DNA of 64,000 bases from positions 120,148-184,147 of the forward strand of contig CAZCKU010000008.1 of NCBI GenBank assembly GCA_964499365.1. The letters run 5' to 3'. Both the position numbers and the translations under genes were made by a program. Under the pieces are notes generated by a model that did no database searches, was not told where the DNA came from, and worked only from the letters and a program-made list of their open reading frames with translations. How positions within the stretch are numbered: position 1 is the first letter of the stretch; the number at the start of each line of letters is the position of its first letter. This stretch comes from PALSA-1316 sp964499365 (GTDB taxonomy: Bacteria; Nitrospirota; Thermodesulfovibrionia; Thermodesulfovibrionales; UBA6898). Shown in pieces: positions 16,267 through 26,398 of this stretch.

Positions 16267-17346
16267 TCAGGGAACCAGCGGATAGTGAAACACCTGGTCC
16301 TCTCCCGAGAGGGCCTCGGTCAGGAATATCCGGAGAGTTCGCTTTTCTTCCACAGTCAGTCCCAACGGCTTCAGTACACCATTCCCCTGCCCTCCGCCTC
16401 TGTCAAAAAAATCTATTACCTCATCAAGAGAAGCAAAAACTCCATTGTGCATGTATGGGCCGGTCTTTGCCGCCTCCCTGAGAGTCGGTGTTCTGAAGGC
16501 CTTCCAGTCCTCTTTTTTCCCGGTAATGAGGTACCTGCCGGGGTCCTCAGCGAGGGTCCGGTAGTCTTTATAGTGATACACCCTGGCCACAAAGCGCATG
16601 GTTGCGGTAACAAGGGGATCGTTCACCAGCAGGGGGTTCTCCGGTACATGCAGGGCATAGAATCTGCCGTCCGCAAGAGCCGCTCCTGAGTGGCAGTCCG
16701 TGCACCTGCCCTTGCCGGTGAAGACCTCAAGGCCCCGCCGCGCGTCCTCAGAAAGGGCCCTCCTGTCCCCCCGGAGATAGCGGTCAAGAGGTACGTTTAC
16801 CGATACCAGCGTGCGTTCAAACGCCGCCAGGGCCATGCCAATCCGCTCACGTGTCGGCTCCCCGCCGAAAACCCGGGTGAACGCGGTGACGTATTCCGGA
16901 ACGATGCGAATCTGTTCTTCAAGGTAATCAAGGTTCTTGTTCATCTCAAATGCCGAACTTACCGGGAAAAGCGCCTGCTCCTCAAGACTCTTCGCCCTGC
17001 CGTCGTGAAAGAGATTCTTCTGCAAGGCGATATTCAGGAGCGTCGGGGAGTTCCGCCAGTTCTTTGTCGCAGGGTAGCTCAGAGAGATGTCGAGCCCGTC
17101 GGCAAAGGCCTGTTCCGGGTTGTGGCAGGTGGCGCAGCTCGTTGTTCCGTCTCCGGAAAGCCTCCGGTCAAAAAAAAGTTTCTTCCCCAGCTCTGTCTTC
17201 TCCTGCGTCTGAGGATTGTCTTGCGGCACCGGAATGCGCCCGAGCGGTTCAAGGGTGCCGGCAAAGGCAGTCATTGCAAACACCTCTATCCCGACCAGAA
17301 CGAGCATCAGCATGAACAGCACAACGATCAGATGTCGATAGGTCAT
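16267..17346 (-). CDS. Dihaem cytochrome c peroxidase (CcpA/MauG family)
   Basis: 359 residues with an N-terminal signal anchor and two CxxCH haem c sites, CATCHNPEQ and CTDCHSG, in the spacing of bacterial periplasmic peroxidases. Motifs GKKLFFDRRLSGDGT and FRTPTLREAAKTGPYMHNG are typical. It reduces hydrogen peroxide with electrons from small cytochromes. The frame is open to 17520, but that extension is translated from a dispersed repeat (17371-17487), so I start at ATG 17346. Confidence 0.9.
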   Translation of the reverse strand: MTYRHLIVVLFMLMLVLVGIEVFAMTAFAGTLEPLGRIPVPQDNPQTQEKTELGKKLFFDRRLSGDGTTSCATCHNPEQAFADGLDISLSYPATKNWRNSPTLLNIALQKNLFHDGRAKSLEEQALFPVSSAFEMNKNLDYLEEQIRIVPEYVTAFTRVFGGEPTRERIGMALAAFERTLVSVNVPLDRYLRGDRRALSEDARRGLEVFTGKGRCTDCHSGAALADGRFYALHVPENPLLVNDPLVTATMRFVARVYHYKDYRTLAEDPGRYLITGKKEDWKAFRTPTLREAAKTGPYMHNGVFASLDEVIDFFDRGGGQGNGVLKPLGLTVEEKRTLRIFLTEALSGEDQVFHYPLVP

Positions 17347-17370
17347 GGTTCCGTCACGGGTGACAAGCCT

Positions 17371-17487
17371 GTAAAAAGCTCTGAAGGCATGGCGCTCAAA
17401 CAAAGAGGAATGAGGCATACTGACCGGTACGCTGCCGTGACGAGCTCTGAAGCGCAACGCAGCATACGGACTTTTTGCGAAGCCGCC
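17371..17487 (+). repeat. Dispersed repeat, family 2, copy 1
   Basis: About 117 bases, beginning GTAAAAAG and ending CTTTTTGCGAAGCC, so its ends are inverted repeats. The core contains CTGACCGGTACG and GAAGCGCAACGCAGCATACG. A second copy at 34219-34334 is highly similar. It lies between the DsbA-like gene and the peroxidase gene and is open in the peroxidase frame. Confidence 0.8.
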
Positions 17488-17491
17488 ACCT

Positions 17492-18082
17492 TTAACGGCC
17501 ACGTGCCAGCTCCTCGTCAATGATCTTTTTCAGGTATTCGAAGGGCCGGTTACCGACAACCTGCCTGCCGTTGATATAGTAGGTCGGGGTGTTGAAGAGG
17601 TCCAGGCTCATCGCGAGTTTCAGGTCTGCCTCGATTGCAGCGTCGTGCTTCTTTGCATCCAGGGATGCCGTGAACCGTTTGATGTCCAGCCCTATTTCCC
17701 CGGCATACTTGATAAGATTCCCCCGGTCAAGCCTCGGCGAGTTCTTCAGCAGAAGGTCATGCATCTCCCAGTATTTTCCCTGGTCTGCAGCAGCCAGTGA
17801 CGCCTCTGCAGCGATGCGGGAATAGTCGCGGTACTTATACGGATAATTTTTTATTACCAGACGGACCTTGTTCTTATAGGTATCGAGGATCTTCCTGACG
17901 GTCGGACCGGCCGCCATGCAGTGGGGTCACTGAAAATCGAGGAACTCGATGATCGTGACCGGGGCATCCTTCGGCCCCCTCTGCGGCGAATCGCCGACCG
18001 GGACTTCGAACCGCCTTTCTGCACCAGAGGCCATGGAACTCAGGAACAACAGGAACAACAGTGAGACCCGCAACAGTTTCAT
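17492..18082 (-). CDS. Periplasmic DsbA-like selenoprotein (active site Sec-Pro-His-Cys)
   Basis: A TGA at 17927-17929 splits this gene in ordinary ORF calls. Read through, it gives 196 residues: a signal peptide (about 1-21, ending ASGA), then a DsbA/DsbG-type thioredoxin fold. The segment VTIIEFLDFQUPHC places Sec at residue 52, exactly where the first Cys of the CPxC active site belongs. The helical insertion and a later cis-Pro region (FNTPTYYING) follow. Its role would be disulfide or peroxide chemistry in the periplasm. The frame upstream of the UGA has its own ATG and signal peptide, so this is not a broken gene. It lies between the peroxidase and the formate dehydrogenase operon. Confidence 0.85.
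17897..17929 (-). promoter_or_regulatory. Candidate SECIS hairpin of the DsbA-like gene
   Basis: Eleven bases after the UGA a 5-pair stem (GGCGG with CCGUC, one G-U pair) closes on the 9-base loop CCGGUCCGA. The loop holds a GGUC like that of the E. coli fdhF element. It is weaker than the MerP-like element. Confidence 0.45.
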
Positions 18083-18098
18083 ATTCACCCCGCAGATT

Positions 18099-18132
18099 GA
18101 TGACCTGAACGGGATGAACCGTTCAGGTCATC
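18099..18132 (-). repeat. Perfect inverted repeat between hybB-like and DsbA-like genes
   Basis: Fourteen-base perfect arms (GATGACCTGAACGG) with a 6-base loop. It is located 13 bases after the HybB-like stop and 16 bases before the DsbA-like start. No T-run follows, so it may be an mRNA-stabilising or processing hairpin rather than a terminator. Confidence 0.6.
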
Positions 18133-18145
18133 TGTTCAGCTTCAG

Positions 18146-19288
18146 TTACTGTTTCACTTCCTCATAGGAAAGCACATTGAAATACTTGCAGGCGAATTTA
18201 AAGAGAAATATACCCAGGGCAACAAGAAACAGGGTGACCATAAATTCGTTGCCGGTCGGGAAATAGCTCGCGCCTCTTTCCTGTGCATGCCTTAAAAGGC
18301 CAAAGATACCTACGTTCATGCGGTTAAGCACAATGCCGGTGATGACAAGGCAATTGACAAGAAATATACTGCCCATGCTGCTGCGCACCGAAGGAATGAG
18401 CAGGAGTACCAGAGGGACAATGACACCAACCGCCATCTCAAGCAGATAAAGCCTGGACTCCATGGTTCCGGCAAACGCAGCCCCCAGGCCGGGCCCCTTC
18501 AGAAGGATGAAGACCTTCAGGACAAAGTAAAACCCGATCGCAACGGTCGAACCCCTGGCAAGACCGGAAAGAATGCTCATATCCGCCTTATGCTTGAAGA
18601 ACTTCGAGCTCAGGATGGATTCGAAGCTGACCATCGAAAGCCCCATCATGATGGCGGAGACAAGAAAGCTGAACGGCAGGAGAGAGCTGTACCACAGCGG
18701 ATGGAGTTTGTCAGGCACAATCAGATAGACCGCGCCCAGCGACGACTGGTGCAGCGTCGAGAGGAGCGTACCGAAAAGCGCTATCGGCATCATGATCTTC
18801 TCAACGAATCTCTGCACGCCTTTCAGTCCGATCCGCTCAAAGAACATGGGACTCGATTCCATGGCAAGGACCGTTGTGTAGATGACGACATGTATCGCCA
18901 CAATAAACATGATCGAGTGTATCTGCCACATGACGACCGGATGCCAAATCCTGAAGGGATGCCCAATGTCAAGGAAGATACCCGAGGCCGCCAGGAGGTA
19001 GCCGAGGAAGGCGGTCAGGATCGCCGGCCTGGCAATCGGTTTGTATTTCTTCATATTGAAAAGATACACGGCGCTCGCGATCACAAAACCGCCCGCGGCC
19101 ATGGCAACCCCGCCCAGCACGTCAAAGCCGATCCAGAACCCCCACGGGAAATCATCCTGCAGGTTTGTCGTCGCGCCGAGGCCGAGGGTCATCCGCCTGT
19201 ATACAGAGACCGCACCGGCAATGATCAGTATCAGCAACCCCAGGGTCATGGGGGTAAACATCTTTATTTCATGTCGTTCCGTGCTCAT
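18146..19288 (-). CDS. HybB/NrfD-like integral membrane subunit of formate dehydrogenase
   Basis: 380 residues with about ten membrane helices. The N-terminal FPWGFWIGFDVLGGVAMAAGG segment is characteristic of HybB-type quinone-reactive subunits. It overlaps the iron-sulfur subunit gene by 4 bases (ATGA), completing an operon fdhA-fdhB-hybB. It passes electrons from periplasmic formate oxidation to menaquinone. Unlike FdnI/FdoI cytochrome b subunits, HybB-type subunits carry no haem. Confidence 0.88.
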   Translation of the reverse strand: MSTERHEIKMFTPMTLGLLILIIAGAVSVYRRMTLGLGATTNLQDDFPWGFWIGFDVLGGVAMAAGGFVIASAVYLFNMKKYKPIARPAILTAFLGYLLAASGIFLDIGHPFRIWHPVVMWQIHSIMFIVAIHVVIYTTVLAMESSPMFFERIGLKGVQRFVEKIMMPIALFGTLLSTLHQSSLGAVYLIVPDKLHPLWYSSLLPFSFLVSAIMMGLSMVSFESILSSKFFKHKADMSILSGLARGSTVAIGFYFVLKVFILLKGPGLGAAFAGTMESRLYLLEMAVGVIVPLVLLLIPSVRSSMGSIFLVNCLVITGIVLNRMNVGIFGLLRHAQERGASYFPTGNEFMVTLFLVALGIFLFKFACKYFNVLSYEEVKQ

Positions 19289-20115
19289 TCTTTTCCCTCC
19301 TCCTTGTCCATGTTCTTCATCCTCCGGGTTATCACCCAGCTTCCGATGCCTGCGGCGAGGACAACACCGATGATCGCCGGGATTCCGGAGATGTACTTCC
19401 AGGTCAGGTCGGGCAGGACCTGCTCCCCGACCTTTGCATGGCCTATCTGGTCAAGGGGGATTGCGGAAAGCAGAAGCACCGATGTGCCTCCCGCCTCTTT
19501 CTCTCCATAAATATGGTTATGGTATTTTCCCGGATTTTCCGCGATCCTTTTCCTGGCCTCTGTCAGGTTCTTTTCGATGCTGTCGCTGAACTGGATCGTA
19601 CCGGTAGGACAGGTCTTTGCGCAGGCAGGTATCATCCCGGCAAGGAGCCTGTCATAGCAGAACGTACATTTCTGGATGCTGGGAGAGACCTTCTCCCACT
19701 CATATTTCGGGACATTGAAGGGACAGGCAAGCATGCAGTACCTGCAGCCCATGCAGCGGTCAGCACGGTAGATGACCGGCCCTTCAGGAGTCTTTACCAG
19801 GGCCTCCACCGGGCAGACTGACGCGCAGGCCGGCTTTTTGCAATGAAAGCAGCCGTTCCGTGCGAAGTTCCAGGAGACAGTACCGTTCTGCTCGCTCTCG
19901 AAAAAGGCAATGTTCGTGTAGGTCTTTGAGTTCAGTTTCGGCGGGTTGGTAAAAGTCGCGGTCGCCGTCGTCCTGTCCGTACTGTTCTGATTCCACGACT
20001 TGCACGATATCTGGCAGCCCCTGCACCCGATGCACTTCGTGGTATCGATCAGAAAGCTCGCCTCCATCTTCCCGGCGGCCACTGCTGCTGCTTCCTTTAT
20101 TGCATTCGTTCCCAT
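19285..20115 (-). CDS. Formate dehydrogenase iron-sulfur (beta) subunit, HybA-like
   Basis: 276 residues with four [4Fe-4S] cysteine motifs, including CIGCRGCQISC, CFHCKKPACASVCP, CMGCRYCMLACP and a final CTFCYD...CAKTCP set. A C-terminal membrane helix (about 243-262) anchors it on the periplasmic face. No signal of its own is seen, so it is probably exported as a hitch-hiker with the Tat-signalled alpha subunit. A GGGGG ribosome site precedes the start, 9 bases after the alpha subunit stop. Confidence 0.9.
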   Translation of the reverse strand: MGTNAIKEAAAVAAGKMEASFLIDTTKCIGCRGCQISCKSWNQNSTDRTTATATFTNPPKLNSKTYTNIAFFESEQNGTVSWNFARNGCFHCKKPACASVCPVEALVKTPEGPVIYRADRCMGCRYCMLACPFNVPKYEWEKVSPSIQKCTFCYDRLLAGMIPACAKTCPTGTIQFSDSIEKNLTEARKRIAENPGKYHNHIYGEKEAGGTSVLLLSAIPLDQIGHAKVGEQVLPDLTWKYISGIPAIIGVVLAAGIGSWVITRRMKNMDKEEGKE

Positions 20116-20124
20116 GTCGGCCCC

Positions 20125-23100
20125 CTAAACCTTTTCCACGTTGACCATGAACGCCTTGGTCTCCGGGATCATTGTGTTCGCATCACCAATCGTCGGAGTC
20201 AGCAGATTTACCGCTTCACCTCCGCTGCCGTCTTCAGGGAACTGCCACCCGAAATGGTTCGGCAGCCCAATCTGATGTATGGTAGAGCCCGCAATCCTAA
20301 AGGGCTTAAACCGCTTGGTGACCACCGCCACGGCCTTCACCTCTCCGCGGCCGGACTTTACCGTCACCTTGTCTCCGCCCTTGATTCCCTTTTCTGCCGC
20401 GAGCTCCTCACTCATCTCGACAAAGAGCTGCGGTGCCGCCTCAAGCAGCCACGGCAGATGACGCGTCAGAACGCCGGTCTGCCAGTGCTCTGTCATGCGA
20501 TAGGTTGTGGCAACGTAGGGATACCGCATATCACATGAATAAAAGACATCCTCCGGAGCCCCCCCCTTGCCGTCATGGAACAGCTTGACAGCCGGGTTGA
20601 TCTTTGTTTTTGACATCAGGTTCTCCTGGAGCGGGCATTCGAGTGCTTCATAATGCTCAGGGAACGGTCCGTCGGCAAGGCCGGGGCCAAAGATGGCGCC
20701 CATGCCGTCCGCCCTCATGATAAACGGATATTTCCCTCCCTTCTCGTCAGCCATGGGAGGAGCGGGCCCGTCAGGCACATCACCGTCCCACCCGGGGGTA
20801 ACCTTCTTTGTCTTGGGGTCAAGCTTATCAGGATTCCACTTGATAACGGCCCTCCGGGGATCCCAGGGCTGCCCTGTCATATTGACGGCTGCACGGTTAT
20901 AAATGATCCTCCTGTTGAGCGGCCAGCACCATGACCATTCAGGGAACATGCCAAGCCCCGTGGGATCAGCCTTGCCCCTTCGCGCCATCATGTTTATGAT
21001 CTTGCCCTCTTTATGCGTATAGCTGCCGCTGTATATCCAGTTTCCGCAGGAGGTCCGTCCGTCGGCCTGAAGCGTAACAAAATTGGTGCAGAGTTCACTC
21101 TTTTTGCCCAGCTGCTTCGTTGCGTCCTTCGGATCAAAGATATCCTCGAGATAGTAGCCGTTGATCTCCCGGGCAACCAGGTGGGTATCAAACTCCTTAT
21201 CCTTTGATTTATAGTTCCAGGTAAGGTTGGTGATCGGGGCGGGAAATTTGCCACCCTTTGTCTGATAGAGCTTTTTTACCCGCTTGTAGAGTTCATGGAT
21301 CATCTCTCCGTCAGGTTTCGACTGACCGATTGGCTCAATCGCCTTATAACGCCACTGCGCCCACCGGCCCGAGTTCGAGACGCTTCCTTCCTTTTCAACA
21401 GATGACGAGCAGGGAAGCATGAAGACCTCGGTCTGGATATCGCGGGGGTTCACGCCAGGGCCCTTCCAGAAGGACGCTGTCTCGTTATCAAAGAGATTCA
21501 CGTTCACCATCCATTTAAGCTTTCCAAGGGCGTTCCGTGTCTTGTTCGAATTCGCGCCTGAGCAGGCAGGGTTCTGGCCCCAGGCAAAGAAGCCCTCAAA
21601 CTTGCCTTTCGACATCTGGTCGAAAAGCATAAGCCATGAGCCGTTCTGGCCCTCATCCAGTTTCGGCAGCCATTCGTACCCGAAGTCGTTCTCCTTTGTG
21701 GCACTCGCGCCGTAAATCGCCTTCAGGTAGCTCGCAAAATACTTGGGACGATTGCCCCACCAGTTGACGCTCTTGGGGTCCTTGGTCTTCGGTGTGTACT
21801 TCTCGTTGTATGCCTTGAGGTCAACCAGCGCAGCTGATGGGACAGGGAGATATCCGGGCAGGATATGGAAAAGCAGACCCTGATCGGTCGAGCCCTGAAC
21901 ATTGGACTCGCCGCGCAGCGCATTCACGCCGCCCCCGGCCAGCCCGATATTGCCCAGAAGAAGCTGGATGATCGTCATGGCCTTGATATTCTGCGTACCG
22001 ACCGTATGCTGCGTCCATCCCATGGCATAGCACTCCGTGCCGACCCTGTTGGGCTTTCCGGTAGACCCGTAGATCTTGTATACCTCCAGGAGCTTCTCTT
22101 TCGGTGTTCCGGTTATGTCAGAAACCTTTGTAACCGTGTACCGGGAATAGTGCTTTTTCAGAAGCTGGAAAACACAGTTGGGGTCCTTCAGCGTCATGTC
22201 TTTCTTCGGAAGCCCTTTGTCATCCATCTGGAAGGACCAGGTCTTCTTGTCGTACTTGCGCGCCTTTTCGTCATACCCGGAGAAAATGCCGTTGAGCTGG
22301 CCGGGCATTTTGAATTCAGGGTTCACCAGATAGGCCGCGTTTGTATAATTGACAACATAATCCCTGAAGTAAAGGTTATTGTCGAGGATGTATTTGATCA
22401 TGCCGCCCAGGAAGGCTATGTCCGTTCCGGAGCGCAGTGGGGCATACAGGTCAGCCCTGGCAGCGGTCCGGGTAAACCGGGGATCGACAACAACAAGCTT
22501 TGCGCCCTTTTCGCGCGCCTTCATGATCCATTTCATTGCGATGGGATGGTTCTCCGCAATGTTACTGCCCATAACGAGTACGACGTCAGCATTCTTGAGA
22601 TCTATCCAGTGATTCGTCATTGCACCGCGTCCGAACGACTCTGCCAGAGCCGCAACAGTAGCGGAGTGTCATATTCGGGCCTGGTGTTCTATATAGACAA
22701 GCCCCAGGGAACGGAGCCATTTCTGCAGGACATAGCACTCCTCGTTGTCGAGCGCCGCACTTCCGACATGGGCGATGGCATCAGTCCTGTTGACGGTGAA
22801 ATCCTTTTCCACCTCTCTGTCGGTCCCGTCAGGCTGCTTCTCCTTCACCTTTGATTTCGAAACAAGCTTGAAGGTGCGGTCGCGGGTATCCTTGATCTTT
22901 TTCGCAATCTCGTCCAGGGCCCAGTCCCATTCAACCTCTTTCCATGTCTCGGCACCGGCAGCGCGATACAGGGGTTTCAGCACGCGCTTGTCATTGTTGA
23001 CGATCTGGTACAGAGAGGCACCCTTGGCGCAGAGGGCGCCCTCGTTGATCGGATGATCAGGATCGCCCTCGGTATTGATCACCTTTCCGTCTTTGGTATG

Positions 23101-23286
23101 GACGATGATTCCGCAGCCCACAGCACAATACGGACAGATGGTCTTCGTTTCAGCCGCACCCTTGGTGCGGGCGGCGGGGACCTCAATCTGGGCAGCGTCG
23201 ACCTGAGGCGTCATGCCCGCCCCAACCGCTCCTGCCACTGCTGTCCCGCCTGAAAACTTCAAGAAATCCCTTCGTGATAGCGCCAT
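20125..23286 (-). CDS. fdhA: Formate dehydrogenase alpha subunit, selenocysteine-containing
   Basis: A TGA at 22669-22671 divides the gene; as Sec206 in the context QARIUHSATVA it sits at the Mo/W-coordinating active site, followed by the conserved His. The whole is 1053 residues. The N-terminus has a twin-arginine signal (SRRDFLKF) and a [4Fe-4S] set at C51, C54, C58 and C86. The molybdopterin domains and the C-terminal dinucleotide-binding domain are complete. It oxidises formate in the periplasm (or reduces CO2). AGGAGG precedes the ATG. Operon order is alpha, beta, HybB-like. Confidence 0.96.
22638..22671 (-). promoter_or_regulatory. SECIS element of fdhA
   Basis: The hairpin places UGC / GCA pairs around a GGCUCUG loop exactly 14 bases after the UGA, the same offset as in E. 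coli fdhF, with a further ACU/AGU helix below a small internal loop. Confidence 0.7.
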
Positions 23287-23642
23287 GCAAAACCTCCTCA
23301 GATTTTATGGAACAATTTCATGGAATGAACTCGTTATCGGCGTTGCAGGGAGAACAGCTGAAAGAAGCGAACGCCGGGAAATATTCTCTGGACCGTTACA
23401 ATAATTATTAACAATCTTTATAGGCTTATAACCCATTATGACGATTATTCTTGCAAACAGGGGGCACCCGTGTCAACAACTATTTTCGGTCAATAGACAC
23501 ATGGCTGCGTGCTCATAACAGGACCGGTGACCCGCAGCGAAAGACGGGCAACAACAGGGAATGATTGTTCTTCGGGAAGAGGGTTCGGGCTACAAAGAGC
23601 GTGCCGGTGCGCCCGGATCAGATACCTGCCCCGGGCAATCGG
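23287..23642. other. Upstream region of the formate dehydrogenase operon, no gene seen
   Basis: 356 bases without a convincing frame. The half near fdhA is AT-rich (around 23400-23440) and must hold its promoter. I could not pick out a well-spaced -35/-10 pair or a proper sigma-54 site. Confidence 0.5.
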
Positions 23643-23930
23643 TCAGATGAACATGACCCCGGCGCGGTACTGTTCGTTCTGTTTCTGCGCCCATCTGACC
23701 ATGGCGATATGCAGCCGTCCTTCTTTGTGCCTGTCGTCCCACTGAAGCACATGCCCGGCCTCCAGGGGAAAGGAGGTCAGCAGCCCCAGCCCTGCCTTGC
23801 TGGCATCAAGGACCTCGCCGGAGGTCGCCTGTCTTCTGAAATCCGCGTCGGCCATGAAAAGCACGGTAAAGCTGATCGTCTCATTATAGGGCTCACGCTG
23901 ATGCATGCGTTTGCACGAATACTCGCTCAT
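23643..23930 (-). CDS. PilZ domain protein
   Basis: 95 residues, a single PilZ domain. The c-di-GMP signature is present as an RxxxR pair (R8 and R12 in KRMHQR) and a DASKAGLG (DxSxxG-type) motif near residue 42. A stand-alone PilZ protein likely acts as an adaptor, for instance for pilus or flagellar function; PilB lies 0.7 kb away on the other strand. GGGAGG precedes the ATG. Confidence 0.85.
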   Translation of the reverse strand: MSEYSCKRMHQREPYNETISFTVLFMADADFRRQATSGEVLDASKAGLGLLTSFPLEAGHVLQWDDRHKEGRLHIAMVRWAQKQNEQYRAGVMFI

Positions 23931-24191
23931 AAGGCCTCCCTGCCGAACCCCTCAAACAAACCCGGTCCCCCTCCGGACCAGGGATCATCTGCTCATTCCA
24001 ATGCACATGGCAATGAATAGTGCAGTCCATCAGTTTCAGATATTAGTATAATAGCAATAATATGTCAAACGAAATCATGTATAGTATTAGATGCCGGGTT
24101 TTGGCCTTGTGCGGGGAAGAAGCTCCTGAACGATTAAACATATGCAGCCAAAATGACGATGGATATGCAGTCGATATATGGCGAGGAACCG

Positions 24192-24542
24192 ATGATCTGT
24201 AAACAATGCTCAACTGAGAACACTGCATCAAGGAGATTCTGCAGGGAATGCGGCACCGGGCTGGTCTCTGTCTGCACCCGCTGCGGCTTCGGCAACGGGT
24301 TCGACGATAAATTTTGCGGCGGCTGCGGCCAGAACCTCTCATCGCAGCCCGCGGGTGCGGGAGAAGTACGGGGGAGCGCCCCTGACCTCAGCGGCAGGTA
24401 TTCACCGGATGACCTGAGGGACCTGCTCCAGCAACAGGCCCCGAAGCCGGCCCCTGCCCCGAAAAAGAAGGAAGGAAGGGACACGTCCGCTGTTTCGCAG
24501 GACCTGCTCGACAGCATTTTCGACACCCCGGACAGCGATTGA
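24192..24542 (+). CDS. Double zinc-ribbon protein
   Basis: 116 residues from the ATG at 24192, chosen because GAGGAA precedes it; the frame is open from 24153. Two treble-clef zinc ribbons fill residues 1-50 (CKQC...CREC and CTRC...CGGC). The remainder is a disordered Pro/Lys-rich tail ending in DLLDSIFDT. Probably a protein- or nucleic-acid-binding adaptor. It precedes pilB by 118 bases. Confidence 0.78.
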   Translation: MICKQCSTENTASRRFCRECGTGLVSVCTRCGFGNGFDDKFCGGCGQNLSSQPAGAGEVRGSAPDLSGRYSPDDLRDLLQQQAPKPAPAPKKKEGRDTSAVSQDLLDSIFDTPDSD

Positions 24543-24660
24543 TCCCTGCGCAGGTTCCGTGTGGTGACGAGAACTGGTACTCTCTCTCGTGCCCCGATCG
24601 GGCCGGACAATGACCCTCTCGGACGGTAGACAGAACTATTTCAGATAAGGACGGTGCGGC

Positions 24661-26364
24661 ATGTTTTCGCGTGATCTGAACATCAAGCTTGGAGAAATCC
24701 TGATAGACAAGGGACTGATATCGCGCGACCAGCTCGACCGGGCTCTGAAAGAGCAGAAGGGCGGCAGCCTGGGCCAGAAGAGGATCGGCGGCTACCTCAT
24801 CGACCTCGGCTTCGTGAGCGAGGAGGATATCACCCAGGCACTCGGCATGCAGTTCAACATACCGGTCATGAAACTCGAAGGCATCAGGATCAAGCCGGAG
24901 GCGCTGGACCTCATCGCCGAGGGCACGGCCAAGAAATTCAGCATCATCCCGCTCTTCAAAATAGAGAACGAACTCACCCTCGCCATCTCCGACCCCACCG
25001 AAATACACCTCCTTGATATCGTCCGTTCACAAACCGGGTGCAAGGTGGTTCCGGTCATCGCGTCCTGGTCAGAGATCAACCGGGCGATCGACAAGTACTA
25101 CTTCAAGAAGATCGATACGCAGATCACCGAAGTCGGCAAAGACTCTGACCAGACCGAAATCAGCCGCGTCGAGATCGAGGAACTGAAACGGGCAGGCATC
25201 GACCTCCCGATCGTCAAGATCGTCGACAGGATACTGATCGAGGCGGTCGAAGACGGGGTCAGCGACATCCATATCGAACCCCGGGAGAACCTTCTGGCGG
25301 TCAGGTTCAGGGTTGACGGCATCATGCATGAGTTCACAAAATACCCGCTCCATACCCACCCGGCCGTTGTCTCGAGGGTCAAGATCCTCGCCTCCCTCGA
25401 CATCTCGGAACGGCAGAAGCCCCAGGACGGAAGGATACAGATCAAGATCGACGAAAAGGAGATCGACATCAGGGTCTCGACCCTGCCGACCTCACACGGC
25501 GAAAAGGTAGTCATGCGGCTGCTGAACCGTGCCTCTGTCAGGGTAAGCGTCGGGGACCTCGGTTTTTCCGAGAAGAACCTTGAAATCTTCGGGGAGATGA
25601 TCGCTGAGCCCTATGGCATCATCCTCGTCACCGGCCCGACCGGAAGCGGCAAGACCACAACCCTCTATGCAGCCCTGAACGCTATCAATGAGCCGGAACG
25701 GAACATCATCACGGTCGAAGATCCGATCGAATACCAGCTGGAGATGGTGAACCAGGTCCAGGTGAACCTCAAGAAGGATCTGACGTTCGCAAACGCCCTC
25801 CGCTCAATCCTGCGGCAGGACCCGGACGTGATCATGATCGGGGAGATCCGCGACCCCGAGACCGCGGCGATCGCAGCTGAATCGGCACTCACCGGGCACC
25901 TCGTCCTCAGCACACTCCATACCAACGACGCACCGAGTTCGATAACCCGTCTGATGGACATGGGGGTTGAGCCCTTCCTGCTCTCTCCCTCGCTTCTCGG
26001 CATCATTGCCCAGCGGCTCGTCAGAAAGATATGCAGCACCTGCAAGGAAGAGTACGTCCCCTCGGCCTCCGAACTGCATGCGGTCGGCCTTTCCTCGGCA
26101 GTCGACAACCTTGTCTTTTCCCGCGGAACCGGCTGCGATGCCTGCAAGCAGACCGGGTATAAGGGCAGGCTCGGGATACATGAAATACTCGTCGCCGACG
26201 CCAGGATACGTGAGATGATCACGCAGCGGGCATCGGTCGGGATGATCCGCGAAGAGGCCATGCGCCGGGGATTCAAGGACATGCGGTTTGACGGCCTGCG
26301 AAAGGTCATCAGCGGTCTGACCACGGTTGAGGAGCTCCTGAGGGTGACCCGCAGCACCCGCTAG
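24661..26364 (+). CDS. pilB: Type IV pilus / type II secretion assembly ATPase (PilB/GspE)
   Basis: 567 residues. An N-terminal MshEN/GspE-N domain (1-150) precedes the secretion ATPase domain. Walker A is GPTGSGKTT with Lys331, the Asp box and Walker B (DPDVIMIGEIRD, about 388-399) follow, and a His box (LSTLHTND) is present. A zinc tetracysteine (CSTC...CDAC, about 458-500) marks PilB/GspE rather than the retraction ATPase PilT. It powers pilin polymerisation at the inner membrane. No other pilus genes are in the window. Confidence 0.92.
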   Translation: MFSRDLNIKLGEILIDKGLISRDQLDRALKEQKGGSLGQKRIGGYLIDLGFVSEEDITQALGMQFNIPVMKLEGIRIKPEALDLIAEGTAKKFSIIPLFKIENELTLAISDPTEIHLLDIVRSQTGCKVVPVIASWSEINRAIDKYYFKKIDTQITEVGKDSDQTEISRVEIEELKRAGIDLPIVKIVDRILIEAVEDGVSDIHIEPRENLLAVRFRVDGIMHEFTKYPLHTHPAVVSRVKILASLDISERQKPQDGRIQIKIDEKEIDIRVSTLPTSHGEKVVMRLLNRASVRVSVGDLGFSEKNLEIFGEMIAEPYGIILVTGPTGSGKTTTLYAALNAINEPERNIITVEDPIEYQLEMVNQVQVNLKKDLTFANALRSILRQDPDVIMIGEIRDPETAAIAAESALTGHLVLSTLHTNDAPSSITRLMDMGVEPFLLSPSLLGIIAQRLVRKICSTCKEEYVPSASELHAVGLSSAVDNLVFSRGTGCDACKQTGYKGRLGIHEILVADARIREMITQRASVGMIREEAMRRGFKDMRFDGLRKVISGLTTVEELLRVTRSTR

Positions 26365-26398
26365 GCAGCGATCCGCAGCCGTTATGCTAATATACTAA

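Noticed and set aside
23452..23475. Possible sigma-54 promoter upstream of fdhA
   Set aside because: GG and GC elements are present but separated by 12 rather than 10 bases.
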